Below the pieces are notes generated by a model. The model saw only the letters and a program-made list of their open reading frames with translations, was not told where the DNA came from and did no database searches. 48,281 nucleotides of DNA from Saccoglossus kowalevskii (Eukaryota; Hemichordata; Enteropneusta; Harrimaniidae), in contig NW_003154387.1 in the NCBI RefSeq assembly GCF_000003605.2, forward strand, positions 1-48,281, written 5' to 3'. A program made the translations under genes and the position numbers. Shown here piece after piece: positions 32,297 to 42,943 of the stretch; within the stretch, counting starts at the first letter, position 1, and every line of letters starts with the position of its first letter.

Positions 32297-33553
32297 GTAG
32301 TGCAAATGCTGACGTAGTATGCCAGGGCTAGTAGTGCATATGCTGAGTTGGTATGCCAGGGCTAGTATTACATATGCTGAGTTGGTCTGCAAGGGATAGT
32401 AGTGCATATGTTGAGTTTGTATGCTAATGCTACTAGTGTATACGCTGACTTGGTATGTCAGGGCTAGTAGTGTATATGCTGAGTTGGTATGCCAGGGCTG
32501 GCAGTGCATATGCTGAAGTAGTATGCCAGGGCTAGTAGTGCATATGCTGAGTTAGTATGCCAGGGCTAGTAGTGCATATGCTGAGTTGGTTTGTCAGGGC
32601 CAGTATTGCATATGCTGAGTTGGTATGGAAGGGCTAGTAGTGCATATGCTGAGTTGGTAATCAAATGCTAGTAGTGCATATGCTAAGTTGATATGGAAGG
32701 GCTAGTAGTGCATATGCTGAGTTGATATGCCAGGACTAGTAGTGTATTTCCTGAGTTAGTATGCCAGGGCTAGTAGTGCATATGCTGATTTAGTATGCCA
32801 GGGCTAGTATTGCATATGCTGACTTGGTATGCCAAGGCATGTAGTGCATATGTTGAGTTAGTATGCCAGGGCTGGTAGTGCATATGCTGAGTTCGTATGC
32901 CAGGGCTAGTAGTGCATATGCTGAGGTAGTATGCCAGGGCTAGTAGTGCATTTGCTGAGTTGGTATGCCAAGGCTAGTAGTGCATAGGCTAAGTTCGTAT
33001 GCCAGGGCTAGCAGTGCATATGCTGAGTTGGTATGGAAGGGCTGTTAGTGCATAACTTGAGTTGGTATTCCAAGACTAGTAGTGCATTTGCTGAGTTGGT
33101 ATGCCAGGGCTAGTAGTACATATGCTGAGTTGGTATGGAAGGGCTGTTAGTGCATAACTTGAGTTGGTATTCCAAGACTAGTAGTGCATTTGCTGAGTTG
33201 GTATGCCAGGGCTAGTAGTGCATATGCTGAGTTGGTATGCCAGGGCTAATAGTGCATATGCTGAGTTGGTATGCCAGGGCTAGTAGTACATATGCTGAGT
33301 TGGTACTCCAGGGCTTGTAGTGCATATGCTGAGTTGGTATGCCAGGGTTAGTAGTGCATATGCTGAGTTGGTATGGCAGGGCTCGTGGTGCATATGCTGA
33401 GTTGGTATGCCTGAGCTAGAAGTGCATAGGCTAAGTTCGTATGCCAGGGCTAGCAGTGCATATGCTGAGTTAATATGGAAAGGCTAGTTGTGCATATGCT
33501 GAGTTGGTATTCCAGGGCTAGTAGGGCATATGCTGAGTTAGTATGGCAGAGCT
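32297..33553. repeat. Block B copy 3 followed by C
   Basis: From 32297 to about 33010 this matches 26420-27130 at offset 5,880 (checked at 32381/26501 and 32838/26958). It then skips two monomers relative to block B and carries the GCTGTTAGTGCATAACTTG monomer twice, 102 bases apart (33041 and 33143). C monomers follow (GGTACTCCAGG, GGGTTAGTAG, GGGCTCGTGG, GCCTGAGC). It switches to D within one monomer near 33560. Confidence 0.83.
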
Positions 33554-34130
33554 AGTTGTGCATATGCTGACCTGGTATGTCAGGGCTGGTAGTGCATATG
33601 CTGAGTTGGTATGCCAGGGCTAGTAGTGCATATGCTGAGGTAGTATGCCAGGGCTAGTAGTGCATATGCTGAGTTGGTATGCCAGGGCTAGGAGTGCATA
33701 TGCTAACTTGGTATGCCAGAGATATTAGTGCATATGCTGAGTTGGTATGCCAGGGCTTGTAGTGCATATGCTGAGGTAGTATGCCAGGGCTAGTAGTGCA
33801 TATGCTGAGTTGGTATGCTAGGGCCACCAGTTCATATGCTGACTTGGTATGCCAGGGCTAGTAGTGCATAGGCTGAGTTGGTATGCTAGGGCTAGTAGTG
33901 CATATGCTGAGGTAGTATGCCAGGGCTCGTAGTGCATATGCTGAGGTAGTATGCCAGGGCAAGTAGTGCATATGCTGAGTTGGTCTGCAAGGGATAGTAG
34001 TGCATATGCTGAGGTAGTATGCCAGGGCTAGTAGTGCATATGCTGACTTGCTATGCCAGGGCTAGGAATGCATAAGCTGACTTGGTTTGTCATGGACTGT
34101 AGTGCATATGCTGAGTTGGTATGCCAGGGC
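33554..34130. repeat. Block D segment
   Basis: Entry is in the middle of D monomer 9 (GCTGACCTGGTATGTC). The segment then runs through GCTGGTAG, GCTAGGAG and GATATTAG, followed by the GCTTGTAG string with GCCACCAG, GCTCGTAG, GCAAGTAG and GCTAGGAATGC. A private CATAAGCTG is near 34072. No gene is seen. Confidence 0.8.
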
Positions 34131-35020
34131 TAGTAGTGCATATGCTGAGGTAGTGTGCCAGGGCTAGTAGTGCATTTGCTGACTTGGTATGCCAGGGCTA
34201 GTAGTGCATATGCTGAGTTGGTATGCCAGGGCTAGTAGGGCATATGCTGAGGTAGTGTACCAGGCTAGTAGTGTATCTGCTGATTTAGTATGCCAGGGCA
34301 GTAGTGCATATGCTGAGTTGGTATGCCAGGGCTACTAGTGCGTTATGATGAGGTAGTGTTCCAGGGCTAGTAAGTACATCTGCTGACTTGGTATGTCAGC
34401 GCTAGTAGTTGCATATGCTGACTTGTATGTCAGGGCCAGTAGTGAATATGCTGAATTGGTATGCAAGGGCTAGTAGTTCATATACTGAGGTAGTATGCCA
34501 GGGCTATGAAGTGCATATGTTGAGTAGGTACGCCAAGGGCTAGTAGTGCATATGCTGAAGTAGTTTGCCAGCGCTAGTAGTCCACATGCTGAGTTGGTAT
34601 GCCAGGGCTAGTATTGCATTTGTGAGTCGGTATGCAAAGGCTAGTAGTGCATATGCTGACTTGGTATGTCAGGGCCAGTAGTGCATATGCTGACTTGGTA
34701 TGCAAGGGCAAGTAATGCATATGTTGAGTTGGTATGCCATGGCTAGTATTGCATATGCTGAATTGGTATGCCAGGGCTGCTAGTGCATATGCTGAGTTCG
34801 TATTCCAAGGCTAGTAGTACATGCGCTGACTTGGTATGCCTGGGCTAGTAGTGCATGTGCTGAGTTGGTATGCCAGGGCTAGTAGTGCATATGCTGAGTT
34901 GGTATGCCAGGGTATTAGTGCATATGCTGACTTGGTATGCCAGAGATGTTAGTGCATATGCTGAGTTGGTATGCCAGGGCTAGTCGTGCATATGCTTAGG
35001 TAGTATGCCAGGGCTAGTAT
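34131..35020. repeat. Indel-rich F/A segment
   Basis: The F and A order is as at 27.58-28.2, 43.94-44.54 and 45.57-46.27 kb, but this copy carries many one-base indels between about 34258 and 34622, such as GTACCAGGCTAG, CAGGGCAGTAG, GCGTTATGATG, CTAGTAAGTACATC, TAGTTGCATATG and GACTTGTATGTC. The relatives have few or none. The end near 34.9-35.0 kb resembles 16.34-16.44 kb. Confidence 0.82.
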
Positions 35021-36093
35021 GAGTTGGTATGGAAGGGCTAGTAGTGTATATCTTGAGTTGGTATTCCAAGACTAGTAGTGCATTTGCTGAGTTGGTATGC
35101 CAGGGCTAGTAGTGCATATGCTGAGTTGGTATGCCAGGGCTAATAGTGTATATGCTGAGTTGGTATGCGAGGGCTAGTAGTACATATGCTGAGTTGGTAT
35201 TCCAGGGCTTGTAGTGCATATGCTGAGTTGGTATGCCAGGGTTAGTAGTGCATATGCTGAGTTGGTATGCCTGAGCTAGAAGTGCATATGCTGAGTTGGT
35301 ATGCCAGGCTAGTAGTGCATATGCTGAGTTGGTATGGAAGGGCTAGTAAGTGCATAGGTTGAGTTGGTATTCCAGGGGCTAGTAGTGCATATGATGAGTT
35401 GGTATGCCAGGGCTAGTAGTGCATATGCTGAGTTGGTTTGCCAGGGCTAGTATTGCATATGCTGACTTGGTATGCCAGGGCATGTAGTGCATATGTTGAG
35501 TTGGTATGCCAGGGCTAGTAGTGCATATGCTGAGTTGGTATGGAAGGGCTAGTAAGGCATATGCTGAGTTAGTATGGCAGAGCTAGTAGTGCATATGCTG
35601 AGTTAGTATGGCAGAGCTAGTAGTGCATACGCTGAGTTGGTATGCCAGAGCTAGTGTTGCATATGCTGAGTTGGTTTGCCAGGGATAGTATTGCATATGC
35701 TGACTTGGTATGCCAGGGCATGTAGTGCATATGTTGAGTTGGTATGCCAGGGCTAGTAGTGCATATGCTGAGTTGGTAAGCAAAGGCTAGTAGTGCATAT
35801 GCTGTCTTGGTATGCCAGAGCTCGTAGTCCATATGCTGACTTGGTATGCCATGGCTAGTAGTGCATATGGTGAGTTGGTCAGCAAAGGCTAGTATTGCAT
35901 ATGCTGACTTGTTATGCCAGGTCATGTAGTGCATATGTTGAGTTGGTTTGCCAGGGCTAGTAGTGCATATGCTGAGTTGGTAAGCAAAGGCTAGTACTGC
36001 ATTTGCAGACTTGGTATGCCAGGGCTAGTAGTGCATATGCTGAGTTGGTATGCCAGGGCTAGTAGTGCATATGCTGAGGTAGTGTTCCAGGGC
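35021..36093. repeat. C-to-E segment after a 10-bp deletion junction
   Basis: Starting just after a shortened monomer at about 35013-35036, the order is GTGTATATCTTGAG, CCAAGACTAG, GGGTTAGTAG, GCCTGAGCTAG, GCATAGGTTGAG, then E (GGCATGTAG, GTAAGCAAAGG, CTGTCTTGG, GTCAGCAAAGG). It parallels 37.48-38.2 and 42.95-43.9 kb. One-base indels are near 35308 (CCAGGCTAG), 35348 (GTAAGTGC) and 35375 (CCAGGGGC). No gene is seen. Confidence 0.8.
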
Positions 36094-36465
36094 TAGTAGT
36101 GCATATGCTGAGTTGGTATGCCAGGGCTAGGAGTGCATATGCTAACTTGGTATGCCAGAGATATTAGTGCATATGCTGAGTTGGTATGCCAGGGCGAGTA
36201 GTGCAAATGCTGAGGTAGTATGCCAGGGCTAGTAGTGCATATGCTGAGTTGGTATGCCAGGGCTACTAGTGCATACGCTGACCTGGTATGTCAGGGCTGG
36301 TAGTGCATATGCTGAGTTGGTATGCCAGGGCTAGTAGTGCATATGCTGAGGTAGTATGCCAGGGCTAGTAGTGCATATGCTGAGTTGGTATGCCAGGGCT
36401 AGGAGTGCATATGCTAACTTGGTATGCCAGAGATATTAGTGCATATGCTGAGTTGGTATGCCAGG
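36094..36465. repeat. Shortened D unit, 8 monomers plus lead-in
   Basis: After a GAGGTAGTGTTCC monomer of F type, D monomers 13 and 14 appear. The GCGAGTAG marker at 36194 is followed by the next one at 36466, only 272 bp (8 monomers) later. Six monomers are missing, because CTACTAGTTC is replaced directly by CTACTAGTGCATACGC. The shared CTACTAG core of these two monomers is the likely exchange point. Confidence 0.84.
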
Positions 36466-36941
36466 GCGAGTAGTGCAAATGCTGAGGTAGTATGCCAGGG
36501 CTAGTAGTGCATATGCTGAGTTGGTATGCCAGGGCTACTAGTTCATATGCTGACTTGGTATGTCAGGGCTAGTAGTGCATATGCTGAGTTGGTATGCCAG
36601 GGCTAGTAGTGCATATGCTGAGGTAGTATGCGAGGGCTAGTAGTGCATATGCTGAGTTGGTATGCCAGGGCTAGTATTGCATATGCTGAGTTTGTCTGCA
36701 AGGGCTAGTAGTGCATATGTTGAGTTGGTATGCTAGGGCTACTAGTGCATACGCTGACCTGGTATATCAGGGCTGGTAGTGCATATGCTGAGTTGGTATG
36801 CCAGGGCTAGTAGTGCATATACTGAGGTAGTATGCCAGGGCTAGTAGTGCATATGCTGAGTTGGTATGCCAGGGCTAGGAGTGCATATGCTAACTTGGTA
36901 TGCCAGAGATATTAGTGCATATGCTGAGTTGGTATGCCAGG
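36466..36941. repeat. 14-monomer (476-bp) D unit, isolated copy
   Basis: This is a full D unit of the CCTGGTATATC sub-lineage (also CATATACTGAGG). At 36942, exactly at the monomer boundary, it switches to GCTAGCAG with GCTGAAGTAG, which is block B/C material. Confidence 0.89.
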
Positions 36942-37433
36942 GCTAGCAGTGCATATGCTGAAGTAGTATGCCAGGGCTAGTAGTGCATATGCTGAGTTAG
37001 TATGCCAGGGCTAGTAGTGCATATGCTGAGTTGGTTTGTCAGGGCCAGTATTGCATATGCTGAGTTAGTATGCCAGGGCTAGTAGTGCATATGCTGATTT
37101 AGTATGCCAGGGCTAGTATTGCATATGCTGACTTGGTATGCCAAGGCATGTAGTGCATATGTTGAGTTAGTATGCCAGGGCTGGTAGTGCATATACTGAG
37201 TTCGTATGCCAGGGCTAGTAGTGCATATACTGAGGTAGTATGCCAGGGCTAGTAGTGCATATGCTGAGTTGGTATGGAAGGGATAGTAGTGCATATGTTG
37301 AGTTGGTATGCCAGGACTAGTAGTGCATTTGCTGATTTGGTATGCCAAGGCTAGTAGTGCATAGGCTAAGTTCGTATGCCAGGGCTAGCAGTGCATATGC
37401 TGAGTTAATATGGAAAGGCTAGTAGTGCATATG
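36942..37433. repeat. B/C segment matching 12139-12622
   Basis: The segment matches 12139-12622 at offset 24,803, including GAAGTAG, GTTTGTCAGGGCCAG, GCTGATTTAG, GGCATGTAG, GCTGGTAG and CCAAGGCTAG. A private change is CATATACTGAGTTCG near 37192. After TAATATGGAAAGG it changes to a CTAGTAGTGC, GCTGAATTGG string. Confidence 0.84.
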
Positions 37434-38300
37434 CTGAATTGGTATTCCAGGGCTAGTAGTACATATGCTGAGTTGGTATGGAAGGGCTAGTAGTGTATAT
37501 CTTGAGTTGGTATTCCAAGACTAGTAGTGCATTTGCTGAGTTGGTATGCCAGGGCTAGTAGTGCATATGCTGAGTTGGTATGCCAGGGCTAATAGTGTAT
37601 ATGCTGAGTTGGTATGCGAGGGCTAGTAGTACATATGCTGAGTTGGTATTCCAGGGCTTGTAGTGCATATGCTGAGTTGGTATGCCAGGGTTAGTAGTGC
37701 ATATGCTGAGTTGGTATGGCAGGGTTCGTGGTGCATATGCTGAGTTGGTATGCCTGAGCTAGAAGTGCATATGCTGAGTTGGTATGCCAGGCTAGTAGTG
37801 CATATGCTGAGTTGGTATGGAAGGGCTAGTAGTGCATAGGTTGAGTTGGTATTCCAGGGCTAGTAGTGCATATGATGAGTTGGTATGCCAGGGCTAGTAG
37901 TGCATATGCTGAGTTGGTTTGCCAGGGCTAGTATTGCATATGCAGACTTGGTATGCCAGGGCATGTAGTGCATATGTTGAGTTGGTATGCCAGGGCTAGT
38001 AGTGCATATGCTGAGTTGGTAAGCAAAGGCTAGTAGTGCATATGCTGTCTTGGTATGCCAGAGCTCGTAGTCCATATGCTGACTTGGTATGCCATGGCTA
38101 GTAGTGCATATGCTGAGTTGGTCAGCAAAGGCTAGTATTGCATATGCTGACTTGTTATGCCAGGTCATGTAGTGCATATGTTGAGTTGGTTTGCCAGGGC
38201 TAGCAGTGCATATGCTGAGTTAATATGGAAAGGCTAGTTGTGCATATGCTGAGTTGGTATTCCAGGGCTAGTAGTGCATATGCTGAGTTAGTATGGCAGA
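37434..38300. repeat. C/E segment, partner of 39371-40238
   Basis: The segment starts with CTGAATTGGTATTCC and runs through GTGTATATCTTGAG, CTAATAG, GGGTTCGTGG, GCATAGGTTGAG, ATGATGAG, GGCATGTAG, CTGTCTTGG and GTCAGCAAAGG. The partner lies 1,937 bases downstream. Both copies switch from E (GAGTTGGTTTGCC) to CTAGCAG followed by TAATATGGAAAGG, so that junction predates the duplication. Confidence 0.86.
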
Positions 38301-39370
38301 GCTAGTAGTGCATACGCTGAGTTGGTATGCCAGAGCTAGTGTTGCATATGCTGAGTTGGTTTGCCAGGGCTAGTATTGCATATGCTGACTTGGTATGCCA
38401 GGGCATGTAGTGCATATGTTGAGTTGGTATGCCAGGGCTAGTAGTGCATATGCTGAGTTGGTAAGCAAAGGCTAGTAGTGCATATGCTGTCTTGGTATGC
38501 CAGAACTCGTAGTCCATATGCTGACTTGGTATGCCATGGCTAGTAGTGCATATGCTGAGTTGGTCAGCAAAGGCTAGTATTGCATATGCTGACTTGTTAT
38601 GCCAGGTCATGTAGTGCATATGTTGAGTTGGTTTGCCAGGGCTAGTAGTGCATATGCTGAGTTGGTAAGCAAAGGCTAGTAGTGCATTTGCAGACTTGGT
38701 ATGCCAGGGCTAGTAGTGCATATGCTGAGTTGGTATGCCAGGGCTAGTAGTGCATATGCTGAGGTAGTGTTCCAGGGCTAGTAGTACATCTGCTGACTTG
38801 GTATGCCAGCGCTAGTAGTGCATATGCTGACTTGCTATGTCAGGGCCAGTAGTGAATATGCTGAATTGGTATGCAAGGGCTAGTAGTTCATATACTGAGG
38901 TAGTATGCCAGGGCTATGAGTGCATATGCTGAGTTGGTATGCTAGGGCTACTAGTGCATATGCTGACATGTCATGCCAGGGCTAGTAGTGCATATGCTGA
39001 GTTGCTACGCCAGGGCTAGTAGTGCATATGCTGAAGTAGTTTGCCAGGGCTAGTAGTCCACATGCTGAGTTGGTATTCCAGGGCTAGTATTGCATTTGCT
39101 GAGTCGGTATGCAAAGGCTAGTAGTGCATATGCTGACTTGGTATGTCAGGGCCAGTAGTGCATGTGCTGACTTGGTATGCAAGGGCAAGTAATGCATATG
39201 TTGAGTTGGTATGCCATGGCTAGTATTGCATATGCTGAATTGGTATGCTAGGGCTGCTAGTGCATATGCTGAGTTCGTATTCCAAGGCAAGTAGTACATG
39301 CGCTGACTTGGTATGCCTGGGCTAGTAGTGCATATGCTGACTTGGTATGCGAGGGCTAGTAGTGCATATG
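38301..39370. repeat. E, F and A modules in series
   Basis: E monomers (CATACGCTGAG, CTAGTGTTGC, CTGTCTTGG, GTCAGCAAAGG) run to about 38.7 kb, followed by F (GTGTTCCAGG, CCAGCGCTAG, GCTATGAG) and block A (GTCCACATGC to TGCGAGGG). The GCTATGAG and CTGACATGTCATGCC monomers also occur near 44.21-44.28 and 45.84-45.90 kb. No gene is seen. Confidence 0.8.
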
Positions 39371-40238
39371 CTGAATTGGTATTCCAGGGCTAGTAGTACA
39401 TATGCTGAGTTGGTATGGAAGGGCTAGTAGTGTATATCTTGAGTTGGTATTCCAAGACTAGTAGTGCATTTGCTGAGTTGGTATGCCAGGGCTAGTAGTG
39501 CATATGCTGAGTTGGTATGCCAGGGCTAATAGTGTATATGCTGAGTTGGTATGCGAGGGCTAGTAGTACATATGCTGAGTTGGTATTCCAGGGCTTGTAG
39601 TGCATATGCTGAGTTGGTATGCCAGGGTTAGTAGTGCATATGCTGAGTTGGTATGGCAGGGTTCGTGGTGCATATGCTGAGTTGGTATGCCTGAGCTAGA
39701 AGTGCATATGCTGAGTTGGTATGCCAGGCTAGTAGTGCATATGCTGAGTTGGTATGGAAGGGCTAGTAGTGCATAGGTTGAGTTGGTATTCCAGGGCTAG
39801 TAGTGCATATGATGAGTTGGTATGCCAGGGCTAGTAGTGCATATGCTGAGTTGGTTTGCCAGGGCTAGTATTGCATATGCAGACTTGGTATGCCAGGGCA
39901 TGTAGTGCATATGTTGAGTTGGTATGCCAGGGCTAGTAGTGCATATGCTGAGTTGGTAAGCAAAGGCTAGTAGTGCATATGCTGTCTTGGTATGCCAGAG
40001 CTCGTAGTCCATATGCTGACTTGGTATGCCATGGCTAGTAGTGCATATGCTGAGTTGGTCAGCAAAGGCTAGTATTGCATATGCTGACTTGTTATGCCAG
40101 GTCATGTAGTGCATATGTTGAGTTGGTTTGCCAGGGCTAGCAGTGCATATGCTGAGTTAATATGGAAAGGCTAGCTTGTGCATATGCTGAGTTGGTTTTC
40201 TAGGGCTAGTAGTGCATATGCTGAGTTAGTATGGCAGG
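39371..40238. repeat. C/E segment, copy of 37434-38300
   Basis: Offset 1,937 from the first copy. The end of this copy is the poorer: it reads GGCTAGCTTGTGC and GGTTTTCTAGGG near 40172-40205, where the first copy reads GGCTAGTTGTGC and GGTATTCCAGGG. The body is otherwise nearly unchanged. Confidence 0.85.
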
Positions 40239-40842
40239 GCTAGTAGTGCATATGCATAGTTGGTATGCCAGGGCTAATATGCATATGCAGAGTTGGTTGC
40301 CAGGGCTAGTATTGCTATGCTGAGTTGGTATGGAAGGGCTAGTAGTGCATATGCTGAGTTGGTATGCCAGAGTAGAAGTGCATATACTGAGTTGGTATGA
40401 AAGGGCTAGTAGTAGATATGCTGAGTTGGTATGCCAGGGCTAGTAGTGCATATGCTGAGTTAGTATGCCAGGGCTAGTAGTGCATATGATGAGTTAGTAT
40501 GGCAGAGCTAGTAGTGCATATGCTGAGTTGGTATGCCAGAGCTAGTATTGCATATGATGAGTTGGTAATCAAATGCTAGTAGTGCATATGCTAAGTTGGT
40601 ATGGAAGGGCTAGTAGTGCATATGCTGAGTTGGTATGCCAGAGTAGAAGTGCATATACTGAGTTGGTATGAAAGGGCTAGTAGTACATATGCTGAGTTGG
40701 TATGCCAGGGCTAGTAGTGCATATGCTGAGATGGTATGCCAGGGCTAGTAGTGCATATGCTGAGTTGGGAAGCAAAGGCTAGTAATGCATATGCTGACTT
40801 GGTATGTCAGGGCATGTAGTTCATATGCTGACTTGGTATGCC
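40239..40842. repeat. E segment matching about 2.95-3.50 kb
   Basis: From about 40.32 kb this matches the 2.95-3.50 kb segment at offset 37,339 and shares two rare changes, GTAGTAGATATG (40411) and GCTGAGATGG (about 40728). The first part (40270-40315) has a cluster of short deletions (CTAATATGC, GGTTGCC, TTGCTATGC). Confidence 0.82.
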
Positions 40843-41196
40843 AGTGCCAGTAGTGCATATGCTGTGTTGCTAAGCAAAGGCTAGTAGGGCATATGCTATC
40901 TTGGTATGCCAGGGCTAGTAGTCCATATGCTGACTTGGTATGCCAGGGCTAGTAGTGCATATGCTGAGTTGGTAAGCAAAGGCTAGTATTGCATATGCTG
41001 ACTTGGTATGCCAGGGCTAGTAGTGCATATGCTGAGTTGGTAAGCAAAGGCTAGTAGTGCATATGCTGTCTTGGTATGACAGGGCTAGTAGTGCATATGC
41101 TGACTTGGTATGCCATGGCTAGTAGTGCATATGCTGTGTTGGGAAGCAAAGGTTAGTATTGCATATGCTGGCTTGGTATGTCAGGGCATGTAGTTC
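40843..41196. repeat. E segment similar to 24.27-24.6 kb
   Basis: The order CCAGTGCCAG, GTTGCTAAGC, CTGTCTTGG (here CTATCTTGG near 40898), GTATGACAGG and GGTTAGTATTG follows both 1,190-bp E units at 24 and 25 kb. GCTGTGTTGGG near 41130 is private. No gene is seen. Confidence 0.78.
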
Positions 41197-42272
41197 TTAT
41201 GCTGACTTTGTATGCCAGGGCATGTAGTGCATATGTTGAGTTGGTATGCCAGGGCTAGTAGTACATATGCTGAGTTGGTAAGCAAAGGCTAGTAGTGCAT
41301 ATGCTGAGTTAGTATGCCAGGGCTAGTAGTGCATATGCATAGTTGGTATGCCAGGGCTAGTAGTGCATATGCTGAGTTAGTATGGCAGAGCTAGTAGTGC
41401 ATATGTTGAGTTGGTATGCCAGAGCTAGTATTGCATATGCTGAATTGGTATGCCAGAGCTAGTATTGCATATGCTGAGTTGGTTTGCCATGGCTAGTATT
41501 GCATATGCTTGACTTGGTATGCCAGGGCAAGTAGTGCATATGTTGAGTTGGTATGCCAGGGCTAGTAGTGCATATGCTGAGTTGGTAAGCAAAGGCTTGT
41601 AGTGCATATGCTGTCTTGGTACGCCATAGCTCGTAGTCCATATTCTGACTTGGTATACCATGGATAGTAGTGCATATGCTGAGTTGGTAAGCAAAGGCTA
41701 GTATTGCATATGCTGACTTGGTATGCCAGGGCATGTAGTGCATATGTTGAGTTGGTATGCCAGGGCTAGTAGTGCATATGCTGAGTTGGTAAGCAAAGGA
41801 TAGTAGTGCATATGCTGTCTTGGTATGCCAGGGCTAGTAGTGCATATGCTGACTTGGTATGCCATGGATAGTAGTGCATATGCTGAGTTGGGAAGCAAAG
41901 GCTAGTATTGCATATGCTGACTTGGTATGTTAGGGCATGTAGTTCATATGCTGATTTGGTATGCCAGGGCTAGTAGTGCATATGTTGTGTTGCTAAGCAA
42001 AGCCTAGTAGTGCATATGCTGTCTTGGTATGCCATGGCATGTAGTGCATATGCTGACTTGGTATGCCAGGGCTAGTAGTGTATAAGCTGAGTTGGTAAGC
42101 AAAGGCTAGTATTGCATATGCTGACTAGGTATGCCAGGGCTAGAAGTACATATGCTGCGTTGGTATGGAAGGGCTAGTAGTGCATATGCTAAGTTGGTAT
42201 GGAAGGGCTATTAGTGCATATGCTGAGTTGGTTTGCCAGGACTAGCAGTGCACTTCCTGAGTTGGTATGGAA
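41197..42272. repeat. Block E segment, copy of 9395-10470
   Basis: Offset 31,802 with the same order of rare monomers. Differences include GTTGGTTTGCCATGG near 41485, GGTATACCATGG near 41652 and CTAGTAATG (9968) against CTAGTAGTG (41770). Both copies keep the 35-bp monomer GCTTGACTTGG. Confidence 0.86.
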
Positions 42273-42943
42273 AGGCTAGTAGTGCATATGCTGAGTTAAT
42301 ATGCCAGGGCTAGTAGTGTATATGCTAAGTTGGTATGCCAGGGCTAGTAGTGCATATGCTGAGTTAGTATGTCAGGGCTAGTAGTGCATATGCCGAGTTA
42401 GTATGGCAGAGCTAGTAGTGCATATGCTGAGTTGGTATGCCAGAGCTAGTATTGCATATGCTGAGTTGGTTTGTCAGGGCTATTAGTGCATATGCTGAGT
42501 TGGTATGGAAGGGCTAGTAGTGCATGTGCTGAGTTGGTAATCAAATGCTAGTAGTGCATATGCTAAGTTGGTATGGAAGGGATAGTAGTGCATATGCTGA
42601 GTTGGTATGCCAGGACTAGTAGTGCATTTCCTGAGTTAGTATGCCAGGGATAGTAGTGCATATGCTGAGTTAGTATGCCAGGGCTAGTATTGCATATGCT
42701 GACTTGGTTTGCCAAGGCATGTAGTGCATATGTTGAGTTAGTATGCCAGGGCTGGTTGTGCATATGCTGACTTCGTAAGCCAGTGCTAGTAGTGCATATG
42801 CTGAGTTAATATGGAAAGGCTAGTAGTGCATATGCTAAGTTCGTATGCCAGGGCTAGCAGTGCATATGCTGAGTTAATATGGAAAGGCTAGTAGTGCATA
42901 TGCTGAATTGGTATTCCAGGGCTAGTAGTACATATGCTGAGTT
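42273..42943. repeat. C/B transition segment
   Basis: C and B monomers are mixed: TAATATGCC, TATGCCGAG, GTAATCAAATGC, GGACTAGTAGTGCATTTCC, GGCATGTAG, GCTGGTTGTGC and two TAATATGGAAAGG monomers about 100 bases apart near 42809 and 42877. No full higher-order unit can be traced and no gene is seen. Confidence 0.72.

Noticed and set aside
31985-32509. A 174-codon minus-strand reading frame, and about thirty others of 60-105 codons
   Set aside because: All are translations of the 34-bp repeat in three successive frames. They exist only where the TAG of CTAG is mutated, they start and stop at the same monomer positions, and they share the cycle QHMHY, PWHTN, SAYALLALAYQ. I saw no promoter, unique N-terminus or codon bias.
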